From Gibbula magus (Eukaryota; Mollusca; Gastropoda; Trochida; Trochidae), in assembly GCA_936450465.1 (NCBI GenBank), contig OW388304.1:38903593-38967592 (forward strand): a DNA stretch of 64,000 nucleotides, written 5' to 3'. A model generated the notes under the pieces. That model was not told the DNA's origin, searched no databases, and was given only the letters and a program-made list of their open reading frames with translations. The position numbers and the translations under genes are program-made. This document shows positions 21,841-35,200 of this stretch, one piece after another. Each line of letters starts with the position of its first letter. Within the stretch, counting starts at the first letter, position 1.

Positions 21841-22089
21841 ATATACTAGACAAAATAAGTTAGGGATATTGGATGTTTTATGATTAGTATTTTTGCCATA
21901 TGTTAATTAATAAATACATCATTATTCAGAATATTCCTGACTATTTTTTTCCAGCATATTAAGTAGGTTATTTCAACTCATTATGTCAATGTCTCACATC
22001 ACTGAGGGATCCATAGGTTTGCAATATATAGCATTGGGGCAAACCTATGGTTGCTTATCAGAGGAAACGGAAAACATGCCTCCATGGTA

Positions 22090-22271
22090 TACAGTCAAGT
22101 CGTGATAATCCGGCCACCGTTAATCTGAATCTCGCAGTTTCCGAAACGGTAGGAAGATGTAACCAAACTAATCTCTTTAGTAGTCCTCAGTACTCAGTAG
22201 TCCGAACATTTCACTATCCGAACGTTTTTGATGAAAAACCGAAGCGTTCGGATTATCGAGGCCTGACTGTA
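22090..22271. mobile_element. pogo/Tigger-like MITE
   Basis: 182-bp element with ends TACAGTC and GACTGTA. The inverted termini contain GTGATAATCCG and CGGATTATCGAGG, and TA lies at both borders. This matches the known style of non-autonomous pogo/Tigger (Tc1/mariner) elements. No coding capacity. Confidence 0.75.
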
Positions 22272-22347
22272 TTTCAATTTAGTAAAGTGATTCAAGCAAA
22301 GTTATTCAAGTAAAGTGAGTCATCTTTTTTTCCAATGATGATGACAT

Positions 22348-22664
22348 TGGAGGTGAGGCGAGTTGGGGTTTAATGACACTTTCACGACTATTTCACTTAT
22401 ATCATGTCTATTAGTATTACTGCAGCCAGAAAGCCTGCAACGCCTAGATGGCTATGAATTACAATGAAACCTGCGAGCATTGGCTGGAACTAGCGAACCA
22501 TTGGTGGTACTGTGCTGAAATTTAGTGAAGAATTGCACTAAAACCGTACTGTATGTAGAGCAGTTTTCCACAGCAGACAAATTGGATGAGCCCCTAATGG
22601 GATTTGAACCCCGGATCTATTGATCCGATGACAACTGAGCTATAACTACTTCACTATCCTACCC
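22348..22664 (-). mobile_element. tRNA-Arg-like SINE, diverged
   Basis: On the minus strand: mutated head, box B (GGTTCAAATCC) and a recognisable body (AACCTGCGAGCATTGGCTGG on the plus strand). More diverged than the other copies. Confidence 0.8.
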
Positions 22665-24256
22665 CAAATTCAAACCAAAGACCTAAAGGTTTAAATTAAG
22701 TTGCAGTGTGACAAGGCCATGTGTAAAATTTTTCTTGTTTGTTTAAATTAACCTGAAGATTTTGTGTGGATATTTTGCATGGGAATCGACAGTTTTTACA
22801 CATTTTTTCTTACATTGATACTAGTAGGCTACTCTTCATGGAAAGTAGACAAAAATCAATAGAAAAAGAAAAGAAAAGAAAATCTGTCAGTAGGACCCAA
22901 TGACCAAAAATCTTTTTTAAAAAGTGTGTCTCCTTTCCAAACTCAACCTAAAAAAACTGTAGGCCTATCTGAATATTTGGATCTAGGCCTATAAAATCAC
23001 AAAATTTATCATATTAATTATTTTGATAAATTAAAAAAGTATATTCAAATACAAATTTCACCTATTATTTCAAAATCAGTTTTAAAAAAGAATTTAAAAC
23101 AATCCTCTTTGCGTGTTTGCTTTCAACCTTTTTTTAGCGGCACTCAAAATCTCGAGTCACATTCAGCACGCACCTGTTTTAGAGTCACCTCCCTTACCGA
23201 ATTGTTTACAAATGGCGACAGGTGGAAAGCATTAGTGACACACAAGTTCATTGTGATCAAATATATTATTACAAGTGCTCTTAGCCGATTGATCAACAAT
23301 GTGAAAACACTTTATTTAAGGTATGAGGGAAAGTGGATAACTGTCAAAACATGTATTTCTTATTTACGTGATTTATTGACCATTTGATTCGGTTACCAAC
23401 GAAACCTGTGTTACAACATTTCGTAATTAAATGTATTTTGTGGCCTGAATTTAAATCACAATTTAATTTAATAAATACAACAACATAGCAGTTTGTTTAA
23501 TAACGTAAATTTGATATGATTATTCACTGTGTGTTCAAATTAATGCTTTTTGATGTTGTTATGGATTTTAATCTTATATTATCAAACCTAGTGGGATGAT
23601 GCACAATATATAGTTGAGACAATATTCAATAAAGATAATATATAAACAATATAGAAACATGTGACCTAAAATATCCGATTGATTCATTCATCTTAATCAT
23701 CAAATCTTTCTGTGAATTGGCCACAGTTTGACACTGAGATACATTTGATCAACAATTAACCATGAACGTAGACAAAAATGAATATGGAATTAATAAATAA
23801 ATTGGATAGGTTTATTCTTGCAAGTGAAGATTAATTAATGCAATCAGGCAATATATTTGCCTTCAGATGAAAAGAATAAAAGTTGAAGTTGAAATTTTTA
23901 ATTTCAAGTCAATCATTGAGTGTTTAACAGTATAACTCTTACATAATACTCAGTGTTGAACGTTTATCAGTATTAGAAAAAGTACTCTTTCCAGATATTT
24001 AATGAAGGTTTAAGAAGTAAATAAATGTTATTTAGAATTCTTGGATCACTGTTTAGTATTTAGTAAACAACTGTTATTGAATAGAAGAAACAAGATTGAT
24101 TTTAACAAGTGTTTTATTTGTAAGAAATTAATGAAAACGTGAACGATGATATGTGGCGACTGCTATGATGTTTAAATAAACATTTCAGTCAAAACAACAA
24201 TGATGAACAAGTGCCTTGAATAGTTTATATGACAGAGGGAATAAAAAAGCGTCAAG
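22665..24256. other. Upstream region of the CH-ankyrin gene
   Basis: AT-rich sequence without credible coding exons. ACAAATGGCGACAG|GTGG near 23209 resembles a start codon next to a donor, but an in-frame TAA at 24242 with no usable acceptor after it rules out in-frame joining to the exon 1 CDS. It could be 5' untranslated. No clear TATA or initiator was assigned. Confidence 0.4.
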
Positions 24257-26214
24257 ATGTCAATGAGAACAAAGATCCGCGGGTTCACAGCTTGGGTGAA
24301 CCTGCGGACGATGAACAACAACAACGTCCTGAACAACGTCCTCATGGATCTTCTAACTGGAACCCACATGAAGTATCTTATAGAGAGCATCACGGGTAGA
24401 GACTTCAAGAGGCTTGAAAGCTTCGATGGGTAAGTTGTTGTTCGAAGACCGAATATAAACATACCAGGAAATGATAAAATCATCTAAATTCAGAAGCTAC
24501 AATGAATCTTTTCATTTGACTTTTAAAAAGGAATTTTTGATAATTTCATAGCAAAGCTTTGTGATCACAATAATTAAAATTATTTGATTTATTTACAAAT
24601 CCTCCTACCATGATTTGGACAAATTTAAAAACAAATTAATCCCTCCTAAACCAAAATGTTGTCAATTTTCACTTCTAATAAAAAATGTTGCCAGATTATT
24701 CCAACAAAATAACAAACAAAAGTGAAAAATGAAATTTTCCTCAATTCTTTGCCTTTTTTGCTTACATGAACATTTTTCATTCATGTTGTTTTTCCCTCCA
24801 GCCTTTTTGACAGTTTGCTAAAAAATATCTGTAAACCAAGTAATTAGTTTATCTGGCCTTAAAAGCTTTTGTGGTAAAAAAAAATGAAAAATGCATTTAA
24901 TGGTGAAACTGAAATATGTAATTTCTGTAATTTCAAGAAAAAGTTACCAACTTAATCTGTAACTCTATTTTGATATTCTTATGCAGTGAAGGACATTCAT
25001 CAGCTTGTATTGGTTGACGGTATGATGAATTTTGCTAACATAACACTTTTATTTGCCACCAACTGCTATAATTGCCAAAAAGCTGATGGCTAACTCAAAA
25101 GTAGATGTTCATTTGCCAATAACTAGCTAGTTTCTATCACAGTATGTAAATTAGAATGATCAATATACATGTATTGATATAAATCAATGATTTAAATCAA
25201 TTTTCACTGGATAGTAAATAAATTTAGAAAATTATTTTGAAAAGTGTGAAAGTATTTCATATTCTTTTTGTCATGAAGAAATTACATAAACCAACATATT
25301 TGAAGATTGTTCTTCGCATAGAAATAACAATTCTCTTTCATTTATTTAGATTGACCCAGCAACAAAAACAGACAAGGATTGAGTGGACGATGGACGAACT
25401 AAAACGATGTAACGTTATACCCTGTGATACGTATATAGACTGTAGGATGTTTGCGATGAGAAACGCAGACCATGTGAGTATATATAATAAACGATTGATT
25501 GCCATCATATTCAAATATATTATCTACACCTTATAGATATCATGATTGAATTGACATAAAGATATAAGGTAATGAATGAATGAATGAATGAATGAATTGT
25601 CTTTATTTCCCCCAATAGTGTCAGAGAGTACATTGAATTATTACATGAATCTAGATAAGACGTGTCTTCAAACATGAGTGGTATGTTTTTAAAGTAAAAA
25701 TGGTTTTAAGACTTTTTATTTTTCTTGTCGCAATTCCAGTAAGCGGGCCACTCAGAAGAGTCGGCATTTAGCAACTAAAATGTTAAAACTTGTCAATAAT
25801 ATATAATAATATACAAGTCATTCCCGTATTTAAACTTCGGGCAAAAAAACGGAAAATCACTGTTCCAGTGATGAACTATTTTGACCAAATTTAAGCCCAG
25901 GGTTAAAATTCGAAATTGGCAAAATATTTTGGTTTTACTGAAAAGATTCAGTATTTCTATACTTTTAAGTCTTTAATAAGAGCTTCGTTTTTTAAAATCA
26001 ATATATAACATGTTTTCAAGCCCATGGGCTAAATTTGGCATGGGCCTAAATATGTGAATTCCTGGTATGTCATAATATCTTTCAACTTGTTTTTCTTTAC
26101 CAGGTGTTTGATTTACTCTGGCGCCTGGTAAGTCATGATATCTGGTTTGTGTGGGAGAGAGCGGAGTATCTGCAGCATGACGACCGGGATATCCTCACTC
26201 AAGTGCCGTTCAAG
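24257..26214 (+). CDS. Exons 1-3: first CH-like domain
   Basis: Residues 1-136. The FTAWVNLR opening, the hydrophobic stretch LNNVLMDLLTGTHMKYLIE, the TGRDFKRLE segment and the later DHVFDLLWRLV helix follow the order of a calponin-homology domain. They resemble the divergent CH type of the CAMSAP group more than actin-binding spectrin-family CH domains. Family assignment is by eye. Exon 1 ends in phase 2; exons 2 and 3 end in phase 0. Confidence 0.7.
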
Positions 26215-29200
26215 GTTAGTCGAGCCAAGTGGCCTGGAATAATTGGCAGCACTGAATAAGTCTGGGCTGCTATAAGTTTTTCTCTGACGCCAGTGCATTT
26301 TGTTTTGGCTACAATATTTATACCCCCGCTACGAAGTAAGCAGGGGTATATAGCGGTCATTTCGTCCGTCCGTCCGTCCTTCCATCCGGTAAATTTTCTC
26401 AAAAACGGTCAAAGGTACATCAACCAAACTTTGTACAGTTGTTAACCATGTTCTTCCGATCGCACACAGACAATTTCAATTTTTTTTTTTTTTCCATGGA
26501 AACGTCACTTTTTGGACTTAGTTTTATTGTGTTCAATGGGGACAAGTTTTCTCGGATACTGTTCAACCTAGGTGAATGAAATTTTGGTTGTGAGTACTCA
26601 TGACCATACTCTTTATCGAGTTCGAAAACCAATCCGAAATATTATTTTTTACAGAGTTATGGCCCTTGAATCCGAAATTTAACTTAGTACCAAAAGAACT
26701 GTGATGCTCCAATTGGGACAAGTTTTCTCGGCAACTATTACATCTTGGTGAATGAAATTTTACATGGAGGTAGTCCAGATGATACTCTTCATCGAGTTTG
26801 AAAACCAGTTCCTAAATATTATTTTTTTCGGAGTTATGGCCCTTGAATCCGAAATTGAACTTTGTACAAATTACTCACCAGGTGTGATGCCCTAATGGGA
26901 AAAATTAAGTTACCTAAAAATATTACATCTTGGTGAATGAAATTTTGTAATAACAAAGCCAGTTCCTAAAATTATTTTGGACAATATTATGATGCTTGAA
27001 GCTGTTTTTTAAACATAGTACCCTTCACATCTATAATTCTCAATGGACGGATAGCGGATGGCGGGGGTATGTGAGCCATGCTCACTTTTTTCTTGTTTTT
27101 CAATAAGGTTTTAAGATTTCATGTACATAAGTTCCTACTTATACCCCTGGGAAATTTGTTTGACATTTTCACATTCAAGGTCAAAGGTCAAGGTCATGTG
27201 TTCTGAAATCACTAAAAACTATTTTTAAACACATTAACTTGATATTTCTAGGTGCTATCAGGTTCTTATTTGGTATCTTTATATCAACTATGAAGAAAGA
27301 CCAATATTTGAAAAGGTTTTCGTTAAACTCTTTCAACGGTCATGGTCACAGTGAGGTTACGACTTAATTGCAAATATACACGTACCTTATTTTAACTATT
27401 AACACTTTGAATCATTACATGATTCAAATGATACACAATGAAAAGTTATCCTTGTTTGTGTGATCTTGAAGGTCAAAGGTCAAGGTCACAAGTCCATTTC
27501 AACCCTTTGATCAAAAAGTAAAAAGAAAGTCCTACCACCCCGGTTGAGTCGTCACTTTTGAAAAACTTTTTTTATGCAGCCTAAGTAAAGCACTATCATA
27601 AAAAATGTTTGGTCTGAGTGACAAATATAAATTTTAATTTCTCTGTTCCAGTGGACCCCGGATCCTCCACCAAAGAAGAAGAAGAAAAGTCGGATGAAGA
27701 AGTCGTTATTATCTGGTTTCGGATCTTCTTCATTCGTTGAAGAGAAAATAGAAGGGGCTGTAAGTATAACTTTTCCACAGGAACTCGATATTGTAATCAA
27801 AACGTAGGTAAAAATACCTACCGCCTATATAATATAGAGTAAAGGAGCAAGGGCAGCCATATTGCCGATCTAAGGGTCCAATCAACATTAGGTTAAAATA
27901 ACTCTAAGAATTGGTGACATTTACAAATGAACACATGTACTTATCAATTAAACATTTCTCAGCAAAACCCGGCCGATTTCCTACATATGTCACCCCTAAG
28001 ATAAATGTAATAGCTCTTCAAACTCTAAAATCTACCACAAAAACCTCTCCCGTGAACGTTATCCCACAGTAGATACCCCGTCGAACGATCTGATTGGTCC
28101 GTTGAGCTGGCTCTGAAGTTCACATTTCAAAGCTTCCCTCTGATCAGGTGTTGAATTCATAGTGAAGCAATTTTCGAAATATCCTGTCGTCTTGTCACGC
28201 TGTTGTGTTTGTTTACCGAAACTATATTAATATTTCAACTCAACAGACCAATCAGATCGTTCGAATGGGTATCGACTGCGTATAACGTTCACGGGAGAGG
28301 TTTTTGTGGTAAATTTTTTAATTTGAAGAGCGTTTTAAGTAATTTTAGAGGTGACATATGGTGAAAATCAGCCAGGTTTTGTGAAGAAATGTATAATTGA
28401 TAGGTATGTGCGTTCATTTATGAATGTCACCAATTCTTAGCATAACTTTTGACCTAATATTGAATGGACCCTTAGATCGGCAATATGGCAGCCTTGCTCC
28501 TTTACTCTATGTTATATAGGGGGTAGGTTTTTTTACCTATGTTTTGATTATGATATCGAGTTCCTGTGAACTAACGAGTCAAAGAAGAAATTGAGAAATT
28601 CTACTTCAACTAACTATATCAGTAAATAGAAATAAAATGTTTTCACTTATTCTGAAAGAGTGTTAATTTAAAGTGGATAATTTCACAAACTTGTCTTGAA
28701 CTGATATCTCAATGTATACAGCGGATGGCCATATTATTACGTACATAATTCCTATAGACATAGTTGTCAATTAACTGTTACGTGTAATCTATTGTTTCTC
28801 AATTGATTCTGAAATGTTTACCAAAATATAAGAACTCATCTCAGCTACAGATACCTAATTTCCATAATGTTTTCTGATAATTTGTATGAAATGTACGTCT
28901 TATCAAACAACACATATACAACATACCAATTCGGTTTAACATGGCCGTCAATGGGACATTGAAATCACAAGATGTACATACGATGTATAAACAAGTGTTA
29001 TTCGAAATCTAATCAACTGATTGATGGAAGGTAATTTTGTACATGTAGCTGAGTTGAGTACCAATCAGTTAGCAAAATATGACAGCAAAGGAACCATTGT
29101 CTCATTCTTACAATAGCTAATTAACACATAAATCTATGGTAATTACGCACCTGTACATTATAAGTTATAACACTCAGTGGAGGGTGACATTGTAATTTAT

Positions 29201-32200
29201 CGGACCCACATAGTGTTTATCCAACGAGCCGTAGGTGAGTTGGATAAACTCTAACAAGGGACCTATAAATTACGATGTCACCCGAACAAACTGAATGTTA
29301 TAACATATTTATCTAACTGCATGTCTCAAAATATCATAAAAAAAGAAAAGAATTTGAATCGACGACAAACTATGACCTTTAACTTGTGTCGCGTGACATG
29401 GAATGATTGATGTGGATGCATGCTTTATTCATGTTGCGGGATATAAAACATTTATCACCCTCGGGAAGATTTATCAACCCGATGACAGTGTTTATTGATA
29501 TTTGTTAATGGTCACGTGGACCAATCAGGGATCAACATTCTTACATGAGATAGGATAATAGATCTTTGATCAACTACTTACCCATCGAAGCTAACATGGC
29601 GACCTGCTGTACATTTCCATTCAGGCTGAAGAACCAGAACCTGCGTGGGTAAAGTACCCTAACTCGGAGTTCATGAAGAACTTCAAGAGGAAGAGAACGG
29701 CAGGACGGTACCCGAACCCAGATCGATGCATCCTCGAACTTGTCAACACGCAACTGAAGGTAAATATTTATAATATTTATATATATTATATATATAATAT
29801 TATATATATTTATATATGTTTTTGTAACGTTGCACCACATCTTGTTTATGATGTGTGAGTCGGGCCTTGAGTAAGGAAATGTTAACTTTGAGGTCTTGGT
29901 GGCTGAGTGGATAACATGTTTGGACAGTCAGAGCTGGTGATGGTGCCTGACTCTGAGGGTGGTTCGAATCCAAAATTGGACTCAACCTGAAGAGTATGAG
30001 AATTAGTACTTTTGGAGAAAGTGTCATCCGCAATAACAGTTATAAAAGAACAAAGTGCGAAAAAACATAATATAATTAAATAGAAAAAAAAGATTCAATT
30101 CAGGCCAAGGTTCAAATCTCAGTGGTGACTTACAAATTTGTGATCTGGGTCTCATACTGTTCCTGGGTGAGGCACTTAATCCACATTGCACCCAGTCCAC
30201 CCAGCTGTTTAAATGGGTACCTGAACATGGTCCCTTGTTTAGTTTTTTTGCGGCACCGAAAGTACAATTCCTTCAGGGTGATAATGTACATAATGTACAA
30301 CCAGTGAATAGCTTTGCATTGGATATTAGTCATTCAAATTATTGTCATTATTAATATCATTATTGACATCTGACATTTTCCTTTATCAATGTTATATGTT
30401 AATAAAATATATATATTTTTGCTGTTTTCAGAAAACCAAAGAAGGATCGAACTTACACTGTTATGTAAGTTAAATCTTCTTATATTCAAACCTATGATTG
30501 CAAATATAATTTCCTAATTATTTTGAAGAGGATAATTCCATCGTCAAAACATAGAGTTATCCTCAAGGTATAACTCGTGCCAGTCTCCATCACTGGCTAA
30601 TTTGAGCATATCCGTCCTAGCAAATCAAAGCTGACTGCATTTCAGATGCAGCACTCTGCTACATTAGCACAAGAAAGTTAAGGAAATCTGCAAGGCTTAA
30701 ATTAGCCAGTGATGGAGATATACCTTGCAGAGGGAAATTTTCCTCTCGGGGAGCAGAAATTGGTATTTTATTTTTTATTTATTTATTTTATTTGTATTTT
30801 CGATTATGAAAAACTTAACACACCTTAACAAGTGAATCTGCAATTGATGTGGCGCCAATAAAATTTATATTTATTAGCAGCTTATGGCTAATAACGAAGT
30901 TGTAACACTTCAGCAACTTCTCTCCCAAGGCATAGCTCGCACCAGTCTTTTCACTGGCTAATTTAAGCCTTGCTGCATTTTCTTTACTTTCATGTGCTAG
31001 TGTAGTGACACACCGCACCTGAACTTCACAATGTGCTCTGCTATCCTAGCAGAGCAAAGTTAAGAAAATGCTGCAAGGCCTTAAAGAGCCATCACGGATG
31101 TTGATGAAAATATCAAAATTTCTCCAAAAATCTATCTCCGTGAAATAAATACACTTAATTTTTCCCTAATTTTTCCAACTTAAAATAAGCCGAGAAATTG
31201 CATTAATTAGTAAAGGTGTTTTCCAGTCTAAATATAGATCCAGTCTATTATTTTCAAGCGCAAAGCATTATGGTCTAGCTCACACACAGTAAACAAAGAC
31301 ACGAAAGAATTTAAAAAAATATGAGCTATGAAAGAAATCGAATATATATTTTTTTGTTTGATGGTTATTTATTTACCATTTAATTTAATTATGTATTTGC
31401 TACAGATATTGGAATAATTGTTTTACCCAACTAGGTATTTTGCTTGAATTTTATAATTAATGAGAGTCAAAATTTGTCATAATTTGCTGGTCTTATCTCA
31501 ATAAAAAGAACATTAAACAGGAAATAATTTGTATATTCTCAGGACATTTAGAAACATAGTTTGTAAAGCAATCGTCACATTCAGTAATGTGTGACAAGGG
31601 TACTTTGCAAATGCGACGCGTGAAGCACGTGCAGCATATGGGTTGTTATGGCGACTTGCGCTAGAGACGAGCCTTCACGCTTCGGAAGCGCTTGCTGTTT
31701 GTGTAGTACGTATTACGCAAAAAAGGGGACTCTGTTTATATACGTCAGATACCCGTAGCGCGCGCTAGTCGAAGTGATACTTCTCTTTGAAACCAAATTG
31801 CAATACATTGTCGTGATATGAAAATTATTGAACATATGCCATGTTGTAGATAAAAAAATTCTCTGGCGAATGACGTTATAAGTATATTTTCCAAAAATTT
31901 GAAACACTAACATCCGTGATGGCTCTTTAATTAGCCAGTGATGGAGACTGACACTAATTATGCCTTACGAGGGAAACTGACTGCATTTGAAAGATAAATT
32001 ATTCCCAAATCATTCATGGTTACCAGGAATGACAACTCGTCAATAAAAGGAATATTTCCAGGATTGGTCCCTGGTTAATGAAAAACTATCCCGGACGATC
32101 CCAGATGCATAGGTCAAGGGTTAAAGTTTTTGTCTATTTCAGAGCATTGATGATCTTGTTGACAGCCGAGTCCTGTGTATACTGATCAACTCCTTCGTAC

Positions 32201-35200
32201 CCAACACCTTCACCACAGATCTACTGCTCAACGACAGGTGAATTAATCAGAACTAAAATAGTTCAGCAGTCTATCATAGATTTTTAGCTTATCTGGGCCG
32301 TGTTCAAGAGAGGTTCTCTTGAACGCGATTGCTCAATGTAGCGTTACGTAGCAAAGCGAGCAAACCTTGTGGCTTAGCACAGTGTCGTTCAGGAGGAATG
32401 GTCGCTCAATGTTGCGCTCAATGAGCGATTATAAGTGCTCACTGTTATTGAACAGAGCCCAGGCCTTAAAGTCCAGGGCCCCCTTTCACAAAGCACTAAG
32501 GTGATCGTAAGTCACTAAGGTTACCTTAGTGCAATGTTAAAGAATGGGAGATAAGGTTAACCTTAGTAAAGGTTGCTTTGTGAAAGGAGGCCCTGATGGA
32601 TTTATGCATGGCATAGCGGCCGGCCAGCTTTCCCTCCGTAAACTTTTTGCTTTTTCGACTTCTTCTCAAGAACCAGCGACCCTAGAGAGCTGAAATGTTA
32701 TGTACAGACTCCTTGGCCAATGGGGATTCTGAATTGTAACATTGGTGACCTTATGACCTCAGATATGGGTCACAGGGATCATGATAAAAACCTATTTTCA
32801 TCTTCTTCTCCAGTGTGAAAAGCTCTAGAACAAGCTGAGTTTTTGCTACTTCAAACAATAAAAATCCTGATGAGCTACAGAGCCTGTGGCTCTATTTTTA
32901 CAATACTAACCAAAACAAATTTGAGAAAAAAGATTAAAGTCTAAAAGCCTGTAAGTTCTGCTTTAGGCCGTTATTTTAGGTTTTATCCTTAGTTTTAGCT
33001 CATCAGGCCTATTGGGCCTGTGCCATGACCCATCGTCGTTTGTTCACTGTTCAAATTTCCAACTTCTCATCCAGAACCACCAATGCTAAAATTTGGTGGT
33101 GAGGTACCTTCAAAGTTTGTTCCTTTGGCCTTTGAATCAGGGGGTTTGAGCCCCAAACCCCCAACTCTCCATTTGGAATTTTTATGCCCCCGAATCTGTC
33201 TGTCCGTCTGTCCGTCCACAAAAACTTTAACCTTGGCCATAACTTTGGATTGCTCTGAGCTAGGGCTTTCATACTTGGCATGTGCATACCTTGTGATGAG
33301 ACCTTTCAGATGAGGTCATCATATTTGACCTTGTGACCTTGACCTTGCCGCAATGAACATTTTCAGAAAACTTTAACCTTGGCCATAACTTTTGATTGTT
33401 AAGAGGTACGGCTTTCATACTTGGCATGTGTATACCTTGTGATGAGACCTTTCAGATGAGGTCATCATATTTGACCTTGTGACCTTGACCTTGGCGCAAT
33501 GAACATTTTCAGAAAACTTTAACCTTGGCCATAACTTTTGATTGTTAAGAGGTACGGCTTTCATACTTGGCATGTGCATACATAATGATGAGACCTTCAG
33601 ATGAGGTCATCATATTTGACCTTGTGACCTTGACCTTGCCTTAGTGGAAAAAAATTCAGAAAACCTTAACCTTGGCAATAACTTTGCTACATCCGGGGGC
33701 ATCCGTGTTAAACAAACACATCTTGTTTTATATCTAAACACGATGGCCTCAAATATGAAACCCTTTCAATGTGAGGACCTTATTCTAAGCTGCAAAAAGT
33801 GCAAAACTCATAATTCTGTCAACCAGCTACTGATGCATCTACATTGGTAAGCTATGACAACAATTGATGTAGAACTGCGGTCAACTTATTTCAGGAATTT
33901 CAATTTTTGTACCATTTTGTTTGTTCTTGCAGATGGACAATCAACCAAGCTTTGAGCGCTGGAGAGAAAATGTTTAAGTTTGAAACGCCTTTTGACTCTG
34001 AAGATTTAGTTGAGGTAATTAATATTTTAAATAATTACCTGTTACTTATTTCATAGTCAGATAAACCTTTGAAAGAAAGGGTATGTAAAGTTAATAATCA
34101 TTCTGATGCATTTAAATTTATTGATGCTTTAATGATGTCAATTGGTGATTAAATGGATGCAAATTAAAGGGGCAGTAGCATGTTTTTGAAAAAAAATTGT
34201 TTTTCAAATTTCCCATTTATAATGATAGTTTATGTCATTTATATTTACTTTGGAGGGTAAAACAACTTATTACACAAACCAATTATCCGTAGTAGTTATA
34301 ACGGTGTTGCGAATAAAGCAAAAATTGCATGGCGGCCATTTTATTGTGAACACATTTTATTATTTTGAATGACAAAAACAATCCCCATGGCTTTACTGAG
34401 CCATGTACACTCATTTTTAACTTGATTTTCCGAAGAGAGAAGGGTGCTTTACGATTGGTGAAATTATTTTTCAAATACATGTCATCGACTTATTTGAGCG
34501 AAAAAACGTGCTACTGCCCCTTTAAGATGATTTTCTATTACGTACAAATAATAAATCTAATATTTCATGAGGATTTAGTAGTTGAATAAATTAGAAAAGC
34601 AAGATTTCTCTGAAAGTTTTTCTTTATTGTGAAAATACTCAAAGTTGCGTTTACTTTACTACTTAATCAGGTGAATTGTGAAGGAATATTATTATCATTA
34701 ATATTCAATATTTCTGTGTTTCCAGGCAGACCCAATGGCTGTGTGTTCTTATTTCTCAACGTTCTTCATGCTTGCCTACAAGTATCGGCAGTGTAAAGCC
34801 GTGGTCGACAGAGTCGTAAGTAGTGTTGTAAAGTCTTTAAAGGTACATCCATTGTGTTGTCTGGGGTCAAATATTCCAAACGTTATAAATGGTGTTATTT
34901 TATCGAGAAGTACCGACTGTTACCGAAAACTACCATTTTGATGATAGTAGACTTAGCATATTGACGATATGAAGGTAAAAGTAGTGATTTCTGATCGAAA
35001 ACCGGACATCGCACAGCGTGTGGCGTGTGGCGTGTGTCAATGAGTCAAACTTAATTTTGGAATCTTATTTATAACAGACAAAAAGAGAAATTTGAGTTGA
35101 TAATATTTAATAGGTCACATAACTACTGTGTATGTAATTGGGACGTGCAGTTTCGGTTCCTGCACATGCATAATGATGTTACTCAATTTTAATTGGAAAC

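Noticed and set aside
23109..23387. 92-codon plus frame with ACAAATGGCGACAG
   Set aside because: No homology seen; it cannot join the CH-ankyrin CDS in frame because of the TAA at 24242. At best untranslated.
29894..29975. Leu/Ser-like tRNA
   Set aside because: Stems do not close and a SINE-like core follows; treated as a SINE head.
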